64,000 nucleotides of DNA from contig NW_023601433.1 of NCBI RefSeq assembly GCF_014898055.3, positions 45,689,876-45,753,875 of the forward strand, given 5' to 3'. The position numbers were made by a program, and so were the translations under genes. Shown here in pieces: positions 13,699 to 25,810 of the stretch (position 1 is its first letter; each line of letters opens with the position of its first letter). This stretch comes from Talpa occidentalis. Its lineage: Eukaryota > Chordata > Mammalia > Eulipotyphla > Talpidae. Under the pieces are notes generated by a model. It saw only the letters and a list, made by a program, of their open reading frames with translations, was not told the DNA's origin and made no database searches.

Positions 13699-13966
13699 AC
13701 CTCCCCGTTGGTGCAGCAGGTTGAGTGCAATGCTGTGAGGCTGTCCACAGCCTCTGCAGCATGAGTTGACTGCCCAGCCGGCCAGGGAGATACCCACATG
13801 GTGCGGCAGACCTCTCCTGTCTCACCCGCTCCTCCCCTCAGCAGTGTTTTCAGTAGTCTGCCTGAGCTGTTCCCCGCACTGTCTCTGGTAAATTCTTTTG
13901 CCCTCCTGTGCCTCTGGCCTGTACCCCAGTTCTTGTATAACTAAATAAATCTTTAAAAAAAAAACC
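13699..13966 (+). mobile_element. SINE, Rhin-type, intermediate subfamily
   Basis: The head is acctccccgttggtgcag; the middle mixes features of subfamilies A and B; the tail is ataactaaataaatcttt plus A. Imperfect target duplications, acatggaatttggg (13685-13698) and acatgaatttggg (13968-13980), mark the borders. Confidence 0.85.
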
Positions 13967-15019
13967 AACATGAATTTGGGCTGACCCGTTCATCTGATTA
14001 GGAACCACTGGCTTTTTAATACGCTTAGGATGTTTTCTTTTCATAATTAAGAAAAAAGTAAGAGAATGCAAAAAGCCATTTCTTAAAGATAGTGGTCAAT
14101 TGCTTTTCTTCTATGCCTAGTACAGAAGAGAAAATGCACTTAGCTGTACTAACATCAATAGGTTAGAGATAAACAAGAATTCTTTATGAAAATTGTGGAC
14201 TTTCAGAATGGATTTTTATCAGCATGGATGCCTTCATTTTAAGCAGAAAATCCAAATCTAACTGCTTTACCAGTACAGAAGAATTTATGGGATAGTATAG
14301 AGATAGGGTGAGCTTTGGCACTAGGTTAATCTGGGGGTGCAGTTATGAAGCCTCATCTATTTTCTGAGTCTGAATCACCATGACCCAGAAGAGTTCAGTC
14401 CTCAGCTGTGTGAGGGGGTTTCTAGTGTTCACCTGAGATGAAACTGACCAAGTAGCATAAATGCATTTCCACCCAGGAGAGAATGTTGCGTAAAAGATGA
14501 TACCATGGAGCAGAAGCTTGCTCAGTGAACACAGAATTACCCCCAACAGGGTTGCTCAGAGGTCCTTGAGGAGCATTTCTGTCAAGCTTGGGCAGCTGAG
14601 TTAATACCCTTCCCTGTAGATCAACACTGGTGAAGTCTTGTCTTTGGGCCTCCTTCTGTCAATACATCCTTTATTCAGAAATCAGGTTACGATCCATTAA
14701 GTCATTGCTTCCTTTATTACATTCCAGTCCTGCGGATACATAGTAGACACCTTGATTAGATTTGAGGCATTTACGAAATCGTGTCTAAAATAAAACCTGT
14801 ATATGCTTATTCATTCTGTTTTAAAAGGAAGACTTTGCAAGCCTTTAAAGGTTCTTTCATGGTAAATGAGTAATATTAATGCTAGAAAATTCAGAAAAGC
14901 AAAAATAAAAATCACCCATGATTTTAGCAGTAGTCTGCGATAGCACAGTGGACACTGTGCCACCTTCCCGCCTTGTTGTCTGTGTAGGCAGTGCAGATTA
15001 ATGGTCAGAGCCCCCAACC

Positions 15020-15150
15020 TCTGAGCTGGTGTGTTATGAACTTGGCTGCAGCCCCTGGCTTAACCACGGACTGTGTTTAGTGCTGTAGTTTCCCTACAGC
15101 ATAGAATCATTGCCTACCTCACAGAACAACAATGAGGATTACTCAGTTGT
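15020..15150 (-). repeat. MIR SINE relic
   Basis: Order of blocks resembles an inverted MIR: 'cttggctgcagcccctggcttaaccac', then a 'cctacctcacagaacaacaatgaggat' type block. Diverged; ends approximate. Confidence 0.4.
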
Positions 15151-15506
15151 ATACAGCTGAGATTTTTTCCTACAGTTCCTAAAAATGAACTAGTCAGCTA
15201 GGAAAGTTATACTCTATAGTAAGATTTTTGATACATTGCCATTTTGTCTTCCAGAGGTCTTACTCGCATGCAGCATGCATCTGTTTTATACTTTATTATT
15301 ACCAGTTTTTCAAATTAAGAATAACATGATTGTTAAGGGGAGAAAATTAAGCTTGTAAATACCCAATCTCACTTTCCAAGGGTTTCCAAGAGTTCTGCTG
15401 ACAAATATTTTTTCTTCCAGTCATAAGCTTGCACATGTGTGTGCATGTGTGTATAAAGTAAAATCCTACGACACGTACTATTCTGTAACATCAACTTTTG
15501 TGCTTA

Positions 15507-17804
15507 CGACAGTACAGGGACACCATAGAGATATTGCAGGCTTGGTTTCAGACCACATTAAAGTGAATATTGCTGTAAAGTCAGTCATGCCAATTCTTGG
15601 TTTTCCAATGCACATAAAAATTATGTTTGTAGTATACTGTTGTCTGTTACGCGTGCAATAGCATTATGCCTTTAAAAATGTACATACCTTAGTTTAAAAA
15701 CTCTTGCTAAAAGTTACCAGCCTTTATCTGAGTCTTCCCTTAGGTGTAGTCTTTGACTGGTGGAGGGTCTTGTGTTGCTGGCTGCTGGGTGATTGGGGTG
15801 GAGGTTGCTGAAGGGGTGGCAATGATTAAAATAAGGCAACAATGAAGTTTGCAGATGATTCACTCTGTTGATTCTTTGTAGCATAAGATGGTGTTTGACA
15901 GCATTTTATTCACAGTAGAACTTCTTTCAGAATTGGAGTCAGTCCTCTTAAACTCTGCCATATCAACAACTCTGCCATATCAACAATATATGTAATATTC
16001 TAAACTTTCTGTTTTCATTTTAGTGATGTTCACTGCATTTTCACCAGGAGTAGATTCCATCTCAGGAAATAACTTTCTTTGCTCATTCAGGAGTAACTCC
16101 TTATGCATTCATGTTTTAACATGATGTTGGAGCAAGTCAACCATATATTCAGGTTCTACTTCTGATTCTAGTTTTCCTGCTTTTTCCACATCTGCTGTTA
16201 CTTCCTCACTGGAGTCTTGAACCACTCCCCTCAAAGTCATCCATAAGAGTCAAAATCAGCTTCTTCCAAACTCCTGTTAATGTTGATATTTTGACCTCCT
16301 TTTGTGAGTCACACATGTTAATGACATCTGGAATGGTGATTCCTTTCCAGGTTTTCTATTGTCTGCCCTGATCCATCAGAAGAATCACTATATATGGCAG
16401 CTGTAGCCTTACAAATGTATTTCTTAAATAATACTTGTTAGTCGAAATTACTCCTTGATCTATGAGCTGCAGAAAGGATGTTGTGTTAGCAAATGTGAAA
16501 ACAACTGTAATCTCCTACATCTCCGTCAGAGCTCTTTGGTTTTAAGGTGTATTGTCAATAAGCAGTAATCTTTTGAAAGGAATCTTTTTTTCTGAGCAGT
16601 AGGTCTCAACAGTGGGCTTAAACTCTTCCATAAACCATGTTGCACACAGATGTGCAGTCATCCACGCTTTGTTGTTCCATTTATAGAACACAAGCAGAGT
16701 AGATTTGGCATAATTCTTCAGGGCCCTAGGACTTTCAGAATGCGCATTGGCATTAGGTTAACATCATCAACTGCATTAGCCCCTAACAAGCGAGCCATCT
16801 TGTCCTTTGAAACCAGGCATTGACCTTCTCCAGCTATGGAAGTCCTTGATAGCTCTTCTTCCAATATTAGACTGTTTCATCTACATTGGAAATCTGTTGT
16901 TGAGTGCAGCCACCTGCATCAGTGATCTTGGAGATCTTGGTGTGACATTGGCATTTGTTGCTTCACCTTGCATTTTTTGTGTTAGGGAGAAGGCATCTAT
17001 TCTTAAACTTCATGAACCAACCTCTGCAGGTTCCTCATCTCTCTTGACCTGCCTAGAATTTGAAGGAAGTTAGAATCTTGCCCTGGATTAGGCTTTCATT
17101 TAATGCTGTGTCCTGTATGACCTTCAGTCCAGACCACTGAAACTTTCTCCATTATCAGCAATAGGCTGTTCTGCTTTCTTATCATTCATGTGTTCACCGC
17201 AGCAAGACTTTTAATTTCCTTTAAGAACTTTTCTTTTGCATTTACAACTTGGCAAACCTGATGCAAAAGGCCTCATTTTCATCCTATCTTGGCTTTCAAC
17301 ATGCCTCCTCACCAAGCCTAATCATTTCTTGCTTTCTGATGAAAGTGAGAGGCATGCAGCTGCTTCTTCCATTCACTTGAATGCTTGGAGGCCTCAGAAG
17401 GGTTCTTCATTGGTCTGATTGCAGTATTGTTGTGTCTCGGGAATAGGGAGGTCGAGGAGAGAGAGAGAGATGGGGAAAGTGGCTAGTTGGTGGAGCAGTC
17501 TAGACACAGTCACTGATTACATTCACCATCTTATTTGGGTGTAGTTTATAGAGCAAAACAATGACAAAGTAACATCAAAGATCACTGACCACAGATTATC
17601 ACTACAGATACAATAATGATGAACACATTTGAAATATTGTGAGAATGTGAAAATCTGACACTGAGACACAGAGTGAGCACTCGTTACAGGAACACCAATG
17701 CCAGATTTGCTGGATGCAGGGCTCCCACAGACCTTCAAACTGTAAAAAATGTTTTATTTGTAAAACACAATAAAGCAAAGCGTGATAAGCAAGGTTTGCT
17801 TGTA
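15507..17804 (-). mobile_element. Tigger1 DNA transposon, nearly full length, dead
   Basis: About 2.3 kb is collinear with Tigger1 (pogo/Tc1-mariner group) over its whole length. It runs from a degenerate left terminus (acagtacagggacacc, then agatattgcagg) through transposase sequence in reverse to the right terminus (caataaagcaaagcg, then ttgcttgta). The transposase coding strand is minus. It is broken by many stops and indels, including an exact 17-bp tandem duplication at 15951-15984. No young SINE has landed in it. It is a shared placental relic, not active. Confidence 0.88.
15730..17425 (-). pseudogene. Tigger1 transposase pseudogene
   Basis: Reading right to left, the expected segments appear in order: the N-terminal helix-turn-helix DNA-binding region (about 17425-17200), the DDE catalytic core (about 16900-16300), and the C-terminal tail rich in Pro/Gln codons (about 15850-15730). 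No frame stays open for more than a fraction of the roughly 640 residues of the intact family, so there is no functional product. Confidence 0.75.
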
Positions 17805-20359
17805 AAGCTTGGTTGCTGTTCCACTCCAGTACATACAGAAATGCTCTTTCTTTTAAAAGACTGCCTAGTTTTTGTCGACTTGCTACACTATAATTTTCTA
17901 AACCAAGTTTTTGTCATCCATTGTCTCCATCTCAGCTTTCATTGTTAACACACTTTTTCTTCGTCTGTCCCCAGATTTGGGGGCCTCCATCCCTTATGGT
18001 CCTAAATCTGTAGCTTAACTTTGGATCTGTGCATCCCTCTCAACCTAGGGAAGGGAGGGTATTTTTGGTCTGAGGTTGAGGAATTGTAGTGACAGGAGAC
18101 AGTGGCTTGGGTGGCGGGGCAGGGTGTGGAGGGAGTTTGTCTTTTCAGAATGACTTACTGAGACAAACCCATTCTGGCATCCTGATCTGCTCCACCCAAA
18201 GATAGACTGCAGTGGGGAGCCAGGCACAAATAAGACCATTTCCTTTCCTGTTTGTTTTGTTTTGTACTCATTGCCTTATCTGGGAAGAAGTTGCTTTTGT
18301 TTATGTTTCTTAAACGTGCTGGTGAGATACCCCAACTTTCAGCTTCTTAAAACAGACCATTTTTCTTAAATTTTTATTCCCTCAGAATGTCTGAAAGTTT
18401 TTCATGATGCTGTGTTTTGAATCAACAAATATTTCCTTTCGAAGGTTCCTTTCATCTTCTGAGCTTGTGTCCTAATGGTGATGTTCCTATTATAATTTTT
18501 CAAGAGCTGGGAGGCACTCCCTCCCCTACTGCACCCTCTGGAGACATTCAGAACTTAGGAACTGAAACCCAGCTGGGGAGCACCACCCTGTCTGATGTAT
18601 ATTCCTGTAACCAGACTATTGTGAAGTCTTAAAACCATCTCAAGGGGGATGTGGTTGTTTGGCCCCCTTGTTGGAGATGCTGTGAATTGCTGAGCCACCT
18701 GTGTGTGCAGAGGGGTGCAGGGTTGCTCAGGGTCCGGGGGAAAAAGAGAAGGATCCAGAAGGAAGCAGGAAGCCTGAACAGAGAGGGGAAGCAGTTGAAA
18801 GCCAGGGAGACTAGTTGATTATTCTTAATTGCCTTGCTGAGCTAGAATAAGGGGCTGGATCTTAGAATTGTTTTTTGCTTTAACGAGCCTATCTGAATTT
18901 TTAAAAGTATGCTTTCATGAAAGAGTTGTATTTTATGAATCCAAGATTAGGATGTGAATCCCAAATTAGCTGTGAATTTGGACATCAGCAGTACTTCAGG
19001 GACATGTGGGAACACATCACAAAGACAACAGGATCCCCTGCTTGTACAAGGGGGACAGTGCTGGGGTCGCAGGCTTGCTGAGGGTGCCCTCTCCTTTTCT
19101 GAAAGTTCTTATTTGTGGGTGATTTAATCACATCCTGAAACATAACTGCACTTCAGTTTTCTTGGATGGTGCTCCTCACTTCCCTCTTCCCAGACCCTCC
19201 TCTCTTCAGTGTGGAGAGACTAATCTCTGGGTTTGACTGCTGTGAATCTCTCCCAGCTGCTGAAGGCTTGATTCTGTAACTTGCACTCAGAGAGAATGCT
19301 TGGTTTTTTGTCTTCCGTTCCTGCCAGGCAAGAGGTGAGTGTGTGTCTGAAGCCACGAGAGGACCATGTGGTGTGAGGCTTTCCTCAGGAGCCCCCTGGG
19401 CTTCGCTGGGCACAAAGCCTGCCTGTTTAGTCTTGGTGCTTCTGCGTCTGCCTGTGGGGTATAGTAGGGGCTCTGTGACCCCAGAATGACCCCACTGCCA
19501 GGCTGCCTCTGCAGCAGATATTTCTGGGAGGGTGCCTTGCTTTCTACAGTGAGTCTCTTTGCTGGCCCATGAGGAACTAAAGGGAAATGTGTCTCTGCAA
19601 TACCGGCTAGTCCTACATTAGGAGAAAAAAAGCCCCCTATGCATAGTATAGTATAAGGTAGAGAATAAAAAATAGTGTTAGGAGGGGCTGAGAAGTTAGG
19701 GAAAATTAAGGAACACGGCGTGGCTCAGCCAATGGAAGTCTATTAAAGAGTGGAGAAGCTGGCGTTGGGCCAGGTGAGCAGGAGGCTTTGGTAGATGTAT
19801 TGGGGACAAGCAGGGGACAGTGTGGGTGAAGCCACCTCAATCCATGAGCTATAGTTGAGGACAATAGATTCAGACCAGACTGTGGGATGTGGGTTGGTGA
19901 ATGAGTTTAAGCAACCACAGCTGGAGGAGAGGTGTCTTAGCTGAGAAGCCACGTTTGTTTGCGTCACGTCACTACTTACCTCATGTCCTCCTAGTGAATT
20001 TGGAGGGTTTTTAATAAGCTAGAGGAAGTTTAGTCTAGTGCCAGAAGAAGGAGGCGTTGAGAAGCTGGGATATGTGTAGGTGTGTGCATGTGTCTGAATC
20101 CCTGTTAAATTAGTCTAAATCCTTGGCATCTGTTCGTTTGTGTAATCGGAGTGTGCTGGTCTGCACAGTGTTCTAGGCGGGTCGGACCTTCGTTTCTAGG
20201 CCAGCATTCATTCCACCTGATGACAAGGCAGCTTTGTGAGTCATCTGGCTGCTGCAATGCAGAAAGGTCCAGAACGCCATCTGATTCCCAACCTGGTGTG
20301 GATCCTAGGCAGGCCTGGGATACCTTGGAAGGGCACATTGGGAGAAGAGCCTGGAATTG

Positions 20360-20425
20360 TAGCATGGGGTCATAGGTCTTTGACTAGCATGGGGTCATAG
20401 GTCTTTGGGTAGCTAGGGGTCATGG
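20360..20425 (+). repeat. 25-bp tandem duplication, 2.6 copies
   Basis: Two 25-bp units starting tagcatggggtcatagg lie at 20360-20384 and 20385-20409. They differ only in the last two bases and are followed by a partial third copy to 20425. It is a local tandem duplication of otherwise unremarkable intronic sequence. Confidence 0.85.
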
Positions 20426-21052
20426 AAAGTCAGAACCTCTGAAACCTGGCAGGGGTTGTACAGTCAAGGAACCCAGGCTTTGCTTTCCCCAGCTCCCATC
20501 TCCAACCCAGGAGCATACAAGTCAGACTTCTTCCTGGCTTTGTCTTTTTCCATTATTTGTTCTTGAGGTGGGAAATAGTGTTTTGGAATCACCCAACCCT
20601 ACTGGTATCAGAGTGACTCAGTAAAAGTTTCTACAGGATTCTAGATGAAATCTTTTTTATGACTTTGAGCAAATATTGGTGTGACTCTGGGAAGGTGTGG
20701 CTTTGTTTAGTGAAGTTTATATTCCTTGCATTAAACCCTGAGTTTGCTGAGTCAAAATATTGTGGAGTGGTTATTGTTTTCAAATTCTATAGGAGTTTTG
20801 GAAAATAGAAGCAAGTCTAGAAGAAAGTGCTGGGTGGTTATTGGACCAAATTATTATCATGAATAGTTGGGCTCTGTCAGGCCAGATCAGCTCAGGAAAC
20901 TCTCCTAAGTGCTTGCCATTCACTAAGGACAAAAGCCATCGCTCCGTGATGACCCAGCGTTGACCTGGGGGAAAAGGAATGACCTGGTTGGTGGCTGGTG
21001 GGCTCTCATCTGCAAGTTTCAGAATTCAAGACACCATCCAAAGGCAGACACA

Positions 21053-21194
21053 GGGCCTCCCCGGTGACCTCTCCTGCCGCCCGCTGCTCCCCTCAGCAAT
21101 GTACTTCGGTCCTTCTGCCTGCTCTGCTCCCTGCTCTGGCTCTGGTGAATTCTCTCACCCTCCTGCACTTCTGACTGTACCCAGTGCTTGTATA

Positions 21195-21230
<36 letters not shown>

Positions 21231-21252
21231 TTAAAAAAAGAAAACCAACAAC
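21053..21252 (+). mobile_element. SINE, subfamily B, internally deleted, with AATC tail
   Basis: The head gggcctccccggtg is joined straight to acctctcctgccgcccgctg, so about 120 bp including the B box are absent. The tail is a pure (AATC)9 microsatellite at 21195-21230. The target duplication aaaggcagacaca is exact (21040-21052 and 21253-21265), so the deleted form itself, or the locus before later decay, has clear borders. Confidence 0.88.
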
Positions 21253-21790
21253 AAAGGCAGACACACAAGAGAAACTAAAAGGTTTTATTTACTCAGGGTA
21301 TAACGCAAAGGGACAGGGAGAGGGCATTGGAAAAGAAAATTTATTGTTTGACACATGCCCCAGCTGCTGATTATCCTAGGCCAGGTAGTATCCACTCTCC
21401 TGAGCCCAGGGTCCAAGCAGGAACCCTGAGTGGCAGGTGGGAAGCCAGCCAGGAGAACCCGCAGCCACAGGCAGGGAGCCAGCAGGAAAGCCCCAAGCTC
21501 AGCCTGCCTGTTCTGTCTTTTAAAGTCCACCAGCCAGCCCTGCTCTGTCCCTCAGGCCCAGCAACCCACCAGGAAGTCTGAGGGTGTTGCTTCCAAGATT
21601 TACTGCTTTCTTACTGAGTCACAAAGTATTTGAGCTAGCATCGGTTTATTCAGTAAATGCCTTGTTTCATAGGCCATTTGAGGGCCCTGGCTTCAACATG
21701 ACCACCGAAAATGGCAGAGCTGGGCTTAGGGACCCTGTCCCCTGACTTGTTGAGGTGTGAGTTCTTTTCCTAAGAAAAGCTGCTCTTAGG

Positions 21791-22104
21791 GCCTTCCTGG
21801 TGGCCTAGGGGTTAAGTCTCAACACTATCACCTCTATAGCTTGAGTTCGATCCCCAGCAAGGGAGCCAACCCATGCATGGTGCGGCAGACGTCTCCTGTG
21901 TTGCTCGCTGTCCCCTCTGCAGTGTATTTCAGTCAGTCCACCTGTTCTGCTCCCCACTCTGTCTCTGGTGAATCCTCTCATCCCCTCCCCCCACCTCTGG
22001 CCTACACCCCAGTTCTTCTGCGCAATGAAAAAAATTACCCCTCTGTAAAATCAATAAAAATCTGGCTACTGTCAGAATTAACTTAAAAAAAAAAAAAAAA
22101 AAAC
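21791..22104 (+). mobile_element. SINE, Rhin-type, subfamily A, with odd tail
   Basis: Starts with gccttcctggtggcctagg. After the usual 'cctacacccc agttctt' block it carries about 60 bp of extra AT-rich sequence before a long A run, so the 3' end is rearranged or extended. Near-identical target duplications ctgctcttagg (21780-21790) and ctgcttttagg (22105-22115) flank it. Confidence 0.85.
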
Positions 22105-22679
22105 CTGCTTTTAGGAGTTCTGGCGTAGAAGGAATTCTAGAATAAAGAGTTTTGCCACAGAAACAACAGAACTTGCCTGTCTATCTGGAGCTGCTTTAGC
22201 AAAATATGCTAAGTAAACGTGACTCTTCCCTATTTTTATGATGGTTTCAGCTGTCGCAGAGGGAGCCGGTGGTGTTGGGCAGTTTAGAGTGGTGGAAGAG
22301 TGTGAAGATTAACCTGAAACTTAATAGTTTTGTCATAAAATGAATGCTTCTTTCAGCTTTTTTGTTTCCAGCCTCTCTCATGTGAAATTTGGACTGTCTC
22401 ATGTGGAAAATCTCATTGCTGGATAATTACAAAGACTGAATCCGCTAACACCTCTGTGTTTTCCTTCGTGCACATTCTCAAATATCTTCAGTGCTTTTAG
22501 CCCTGTGCTTGGTACACAAGAGACATTTGATTACTGTTTATTAAAATGGCTTGAGATTTCACTTAATCTTCCCAATCACTGTAAGAGAAATGATTCTATT
22601 TTGTCATCAGCTGAGCCTTAGCATGACAGATAACTTCCTTGAGGGTCAAGAGGCAGAAGGCAGGCCTGGCATCCTGTGC

Positions 22680-22800
22680 AGAACAACTCCCCTGGCCCGT
22701 CACAGCAACGTCTGCCACCCAGCACCATCACCTGTGACCCCAGACCTGCTGAGTCAGAATCTGCTCAGTGAACAAGACCTCTGGGTGATTCTTGAGTAAG
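22680..22800. mobile_element. MER5A-like hAT fragment
   Basis: Contains 'cagacctgctgagtcagaatctg' and later 'ctgggtgattctt', which follow the MER5A order. Short and diverged. Confidence 0.35.
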
Positions 22801-23569
22801 AATCACCTTGCAGCTCCAGGCTGCATCTCCAAGTGGATTAACCCCTCTCTCTTGGGGTTAATGGAAATGATGCATTTCCTGTCCTGGCTGTGCTGGTTCT
22901 CTTGGATTAAGCTTGGGGGAAGGGAGGAACTTAAGATAAACAAATAACATGACTTTAAAATGTGCCTTATTCTAGCACCACTTGTGAAAATTGTTCCCCA
23001 GAGGCTCTATGGAGGCTCCGCATCTTATGAGACTGGTTCAGCCCCCCACCACAATCTCAGGGTACACTTTGCCCTGTCCCGAGGAAAGGGTCTCACTACT
23101 TCTTCTGAGAGCGTGGAGCTGAGCTGGTCAGGGGATGGGTGCTCCAGGGGGCAGCATGTGAAGGTGATCGATGAGCCCATCACAGCAAGGGGACTCTGTG
23201 GCCCCAGGGAGTCGGAGAAGGGGTGGCACATGTGGGTCTTCTCTGAATCTGATCGTGGCAAGAGGAAATGACACACTTCTGCCTTGGCATCCCGAGTGAA
23301 ACCGGCTGGGGCTGACAGAATGTGCAATGCTGTTGCCTCCCAGGGTGTGCCGGGGAATAAATTCCGCAGGCTGGGGCCCGTGCCTGGCAGGTGTGCTCCT
23401 TTCCTGACGTGCTGAGCAATGTCTGAGGTGTGGGCATCACGCAATGAAGGTTTTCTCAAAACTGGAAACCCAAAGCATCTGAGTGATGCTTTGAGTCACT
23501 CACTGTATGGAAAGAATGTGCTGGCACGAGCAGATTGCTGGCTGAGTGTTCAACTAAAATTAAACTTGA

Positions 23570-23875
<306 letters not shown>

Positions 23876-24720
23876 AGGGTCTCAGGAAGGAGGCAGCTTT
23901 AGGGGACATGCTGAGAACCGGACACACCCATGGACATTTGCTTCTTTTGTAAGAAAGCACCTCAGCTCTCCATGGTGGGCCATCCGCAGGCACGTGGCGC
24001 CAGTGCCACTGGTTTAATTTATAGGCAGGTTTAATTCGTGGCATTCTCTCTCAATGACTGGTGTTTCTGCTTGGGTGATCCAGAGGTGCTCAGCGAGGTC
24101 CTTGACACTCTAATCCTGGGGCACTTTAACCTCGGATTTGCCATGAGAACATAACGAGAAGATCCTGGAAGAGACCTTGGCTGGGATTTCATGCTAGATT
24201 TTTTGCTGGTTACAGCCTTGCAGCTAGTGGTAGATGATTTGTGCCCTCTTTGCAGAATGTGCGGTGGGAACATTTCACTGCCTGCCCTTCCTCAGTATGT
24301 TTGTTCCGCAGCCATTCTTGCTGTTTCCTGAACTTTTCAAACCTCTTGGTAGAGCTTTATTTATTTGTCAGCTGCATTACTAGCTGTCCAGGTGGCTCAG
24401 TGAAAGCTTTTTACTGAGAAAACATTTCACATCATGCCAATTAGCTGCATTCTAGTAATCCCTCAAAAAAAAAAAAACATTACAATGCTCTTTGTCCATC
24501 AGATACACGAAGAAAGAAGATAATGTGAAGATGTGTTGAGTGGTAGGGAAACAACTGGAACAAGCTAGTGTTTTGTATCATTGACTGTGAGATAGCAAAT
24601 GTTTTTGTTTTTAAAGATTCTGAATGTAAACCAGTGTTAAAAAGCAACCCCCATCCTTCACTCAAAATAGTGATCACCTTAAGCCTTAATATATTTATTA
24701 AAATACTTTATGAACACTTT
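23876..24720 (+). other. FAM89A: FAM89A 3'UTR (probable)
   Basis: This is non-repetitive sequence after the stop codon and is not interrupted by SINEs, in contrast to the flanks. No canonical AATAAA occurs before about 25177. The best candidate signal is ATTAAA at 24697-24702, which would put cleavage near 24720. The exact end is inferred. Confidence 0.6.
24697..24702 (+). terminator. FAM89A: Candidate polyadenylation signal ATTAAA
   Basis: This is the commonest variant hexamer, about 820 bp after the stop codon, followed within 40 bp by a TG-containing stretch (cactgtgcagg). An alternative is the AATAAA near 25177, which would lengthen the 3'UTR by about 0.45 kb. Confidence 0.45.
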
Positions 24721-25324
24721 ACACTGTGCAGGCTTAAAATGAAGATAAAATGCCAAACTGTAGTTGTGTGTTGCTTTGGTCTGAATTCAGAATCACCAAC
24801 TTTTGTAACTTGTGTGTATTGAATCTAATCAAACACTGAAAGAAAATTCACTGCCCTTATGCATTTGAAAGCAGCTTTATTCCTGTTGGCTTACACTTGG
24901 AGATGTCTGAGCCTCAATAGGCCACTGCTTATGGGGCGCTTGGTGCTGTTGGCTCTGAATGCCCCAGATCCTTTTCTCCCCTTCTTTTGGTGTAACAATT
25001 CCATATTAACGGCCCTTTAGGGACAGTGAAAGGAAGTAAAATTCATCATTGCGAACCAGCCCGTGGACAACCTGTTATGTACACAACCCTGTTTCAGGAA
25101 CTGGGGTGAAGTACAGAGAAGGAAGAGCCTTTCCGGCATATTTCCTGTGTTGAATATAGTGAAGTGAGGGCTGGCAATAAATTGCCTTCAACATAGGATA
25201 TAACTGTTAAGTGGTGACAAGAACATTGCAGAGGGGACCAGAAAATTGCAAAAACCAGGTGACCTCTATGAGGAACCTACCCTTTTGAGGGTGGACCCCT
25301 GTCTAACGATGACGAGTGGGGCGT

Positions 25325-25810
25325 TTAGGTTAGCTGTTCTCAACTGTGACCATATTGGAATTGCTTGGGGGGATTTTAGAAAATTATTGAGCCTGGCTCA
25401 GTCCTTTACCTCCCACCCTCCTAATTTATTCTAATTTTTAAAAATATTTATTTATTTATGCATACAAGAGCTGGGGTGCAGGCCAGAGATGTAGGGGTTG
25501 AGAGAATTCACCAGAGACAGAGTGGGGAGCAGAACGGGCAGATTGACTGAAATACACTGCTGAGGGGAGCAGCGGGCGAGACAGGAGATGTCTGCTGTGC
25601 CATGTAGGTCACCTCCTGGCTAGGATCAAACTCATAGTGCAGTGGCTGCAGATAGCTTCACAGTGCTGCATCTCAACCCTTTGTGCCACCAGGGAGGCCC
25701 CCTCCTACTGATTTAATTAGTGAGAAGTGAGGCCTGGGCATCTCTGTGTGGTTCTAGGAATCCTCTAGATGATTCTAATGCAGATGTGGTCCATAGCTAG
25801 TGTTCAAAAT
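25325..25810. mobile_element. MER5/MER20-type hAT relic split by a SINE
   Basis: The left part (gttctcaactgtgaccatattggaattgcttgggg) and right part (gaggcctgggcatc, then gatgattctaatgcagatg) are the two halves of a short palindromic hAT-Charlie element. A SINE at 25436-25700 sits between them. It gives a clear order of events: hAT first, SINE later. Confidence 0.6.
25436..25700 (-). mobile_element. SINE, Rhin-type, subfamily A
   Basis: Reverse copy: A/T tail with aaatatttatttatttatgc at the left, head (reverse of gggcctccctggtggcac) at the right. Possible degraded duplication cctcctaattt / cctcctactga at the borders. It interrupts an hAT relic. Confidence 0.88.

Noticed and set aside
21195..21230. 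CRISPR-like array or regulatory repeat from the AATC units
   Set aside because: Simple microsatellite in a SINE tail, with no spacers.
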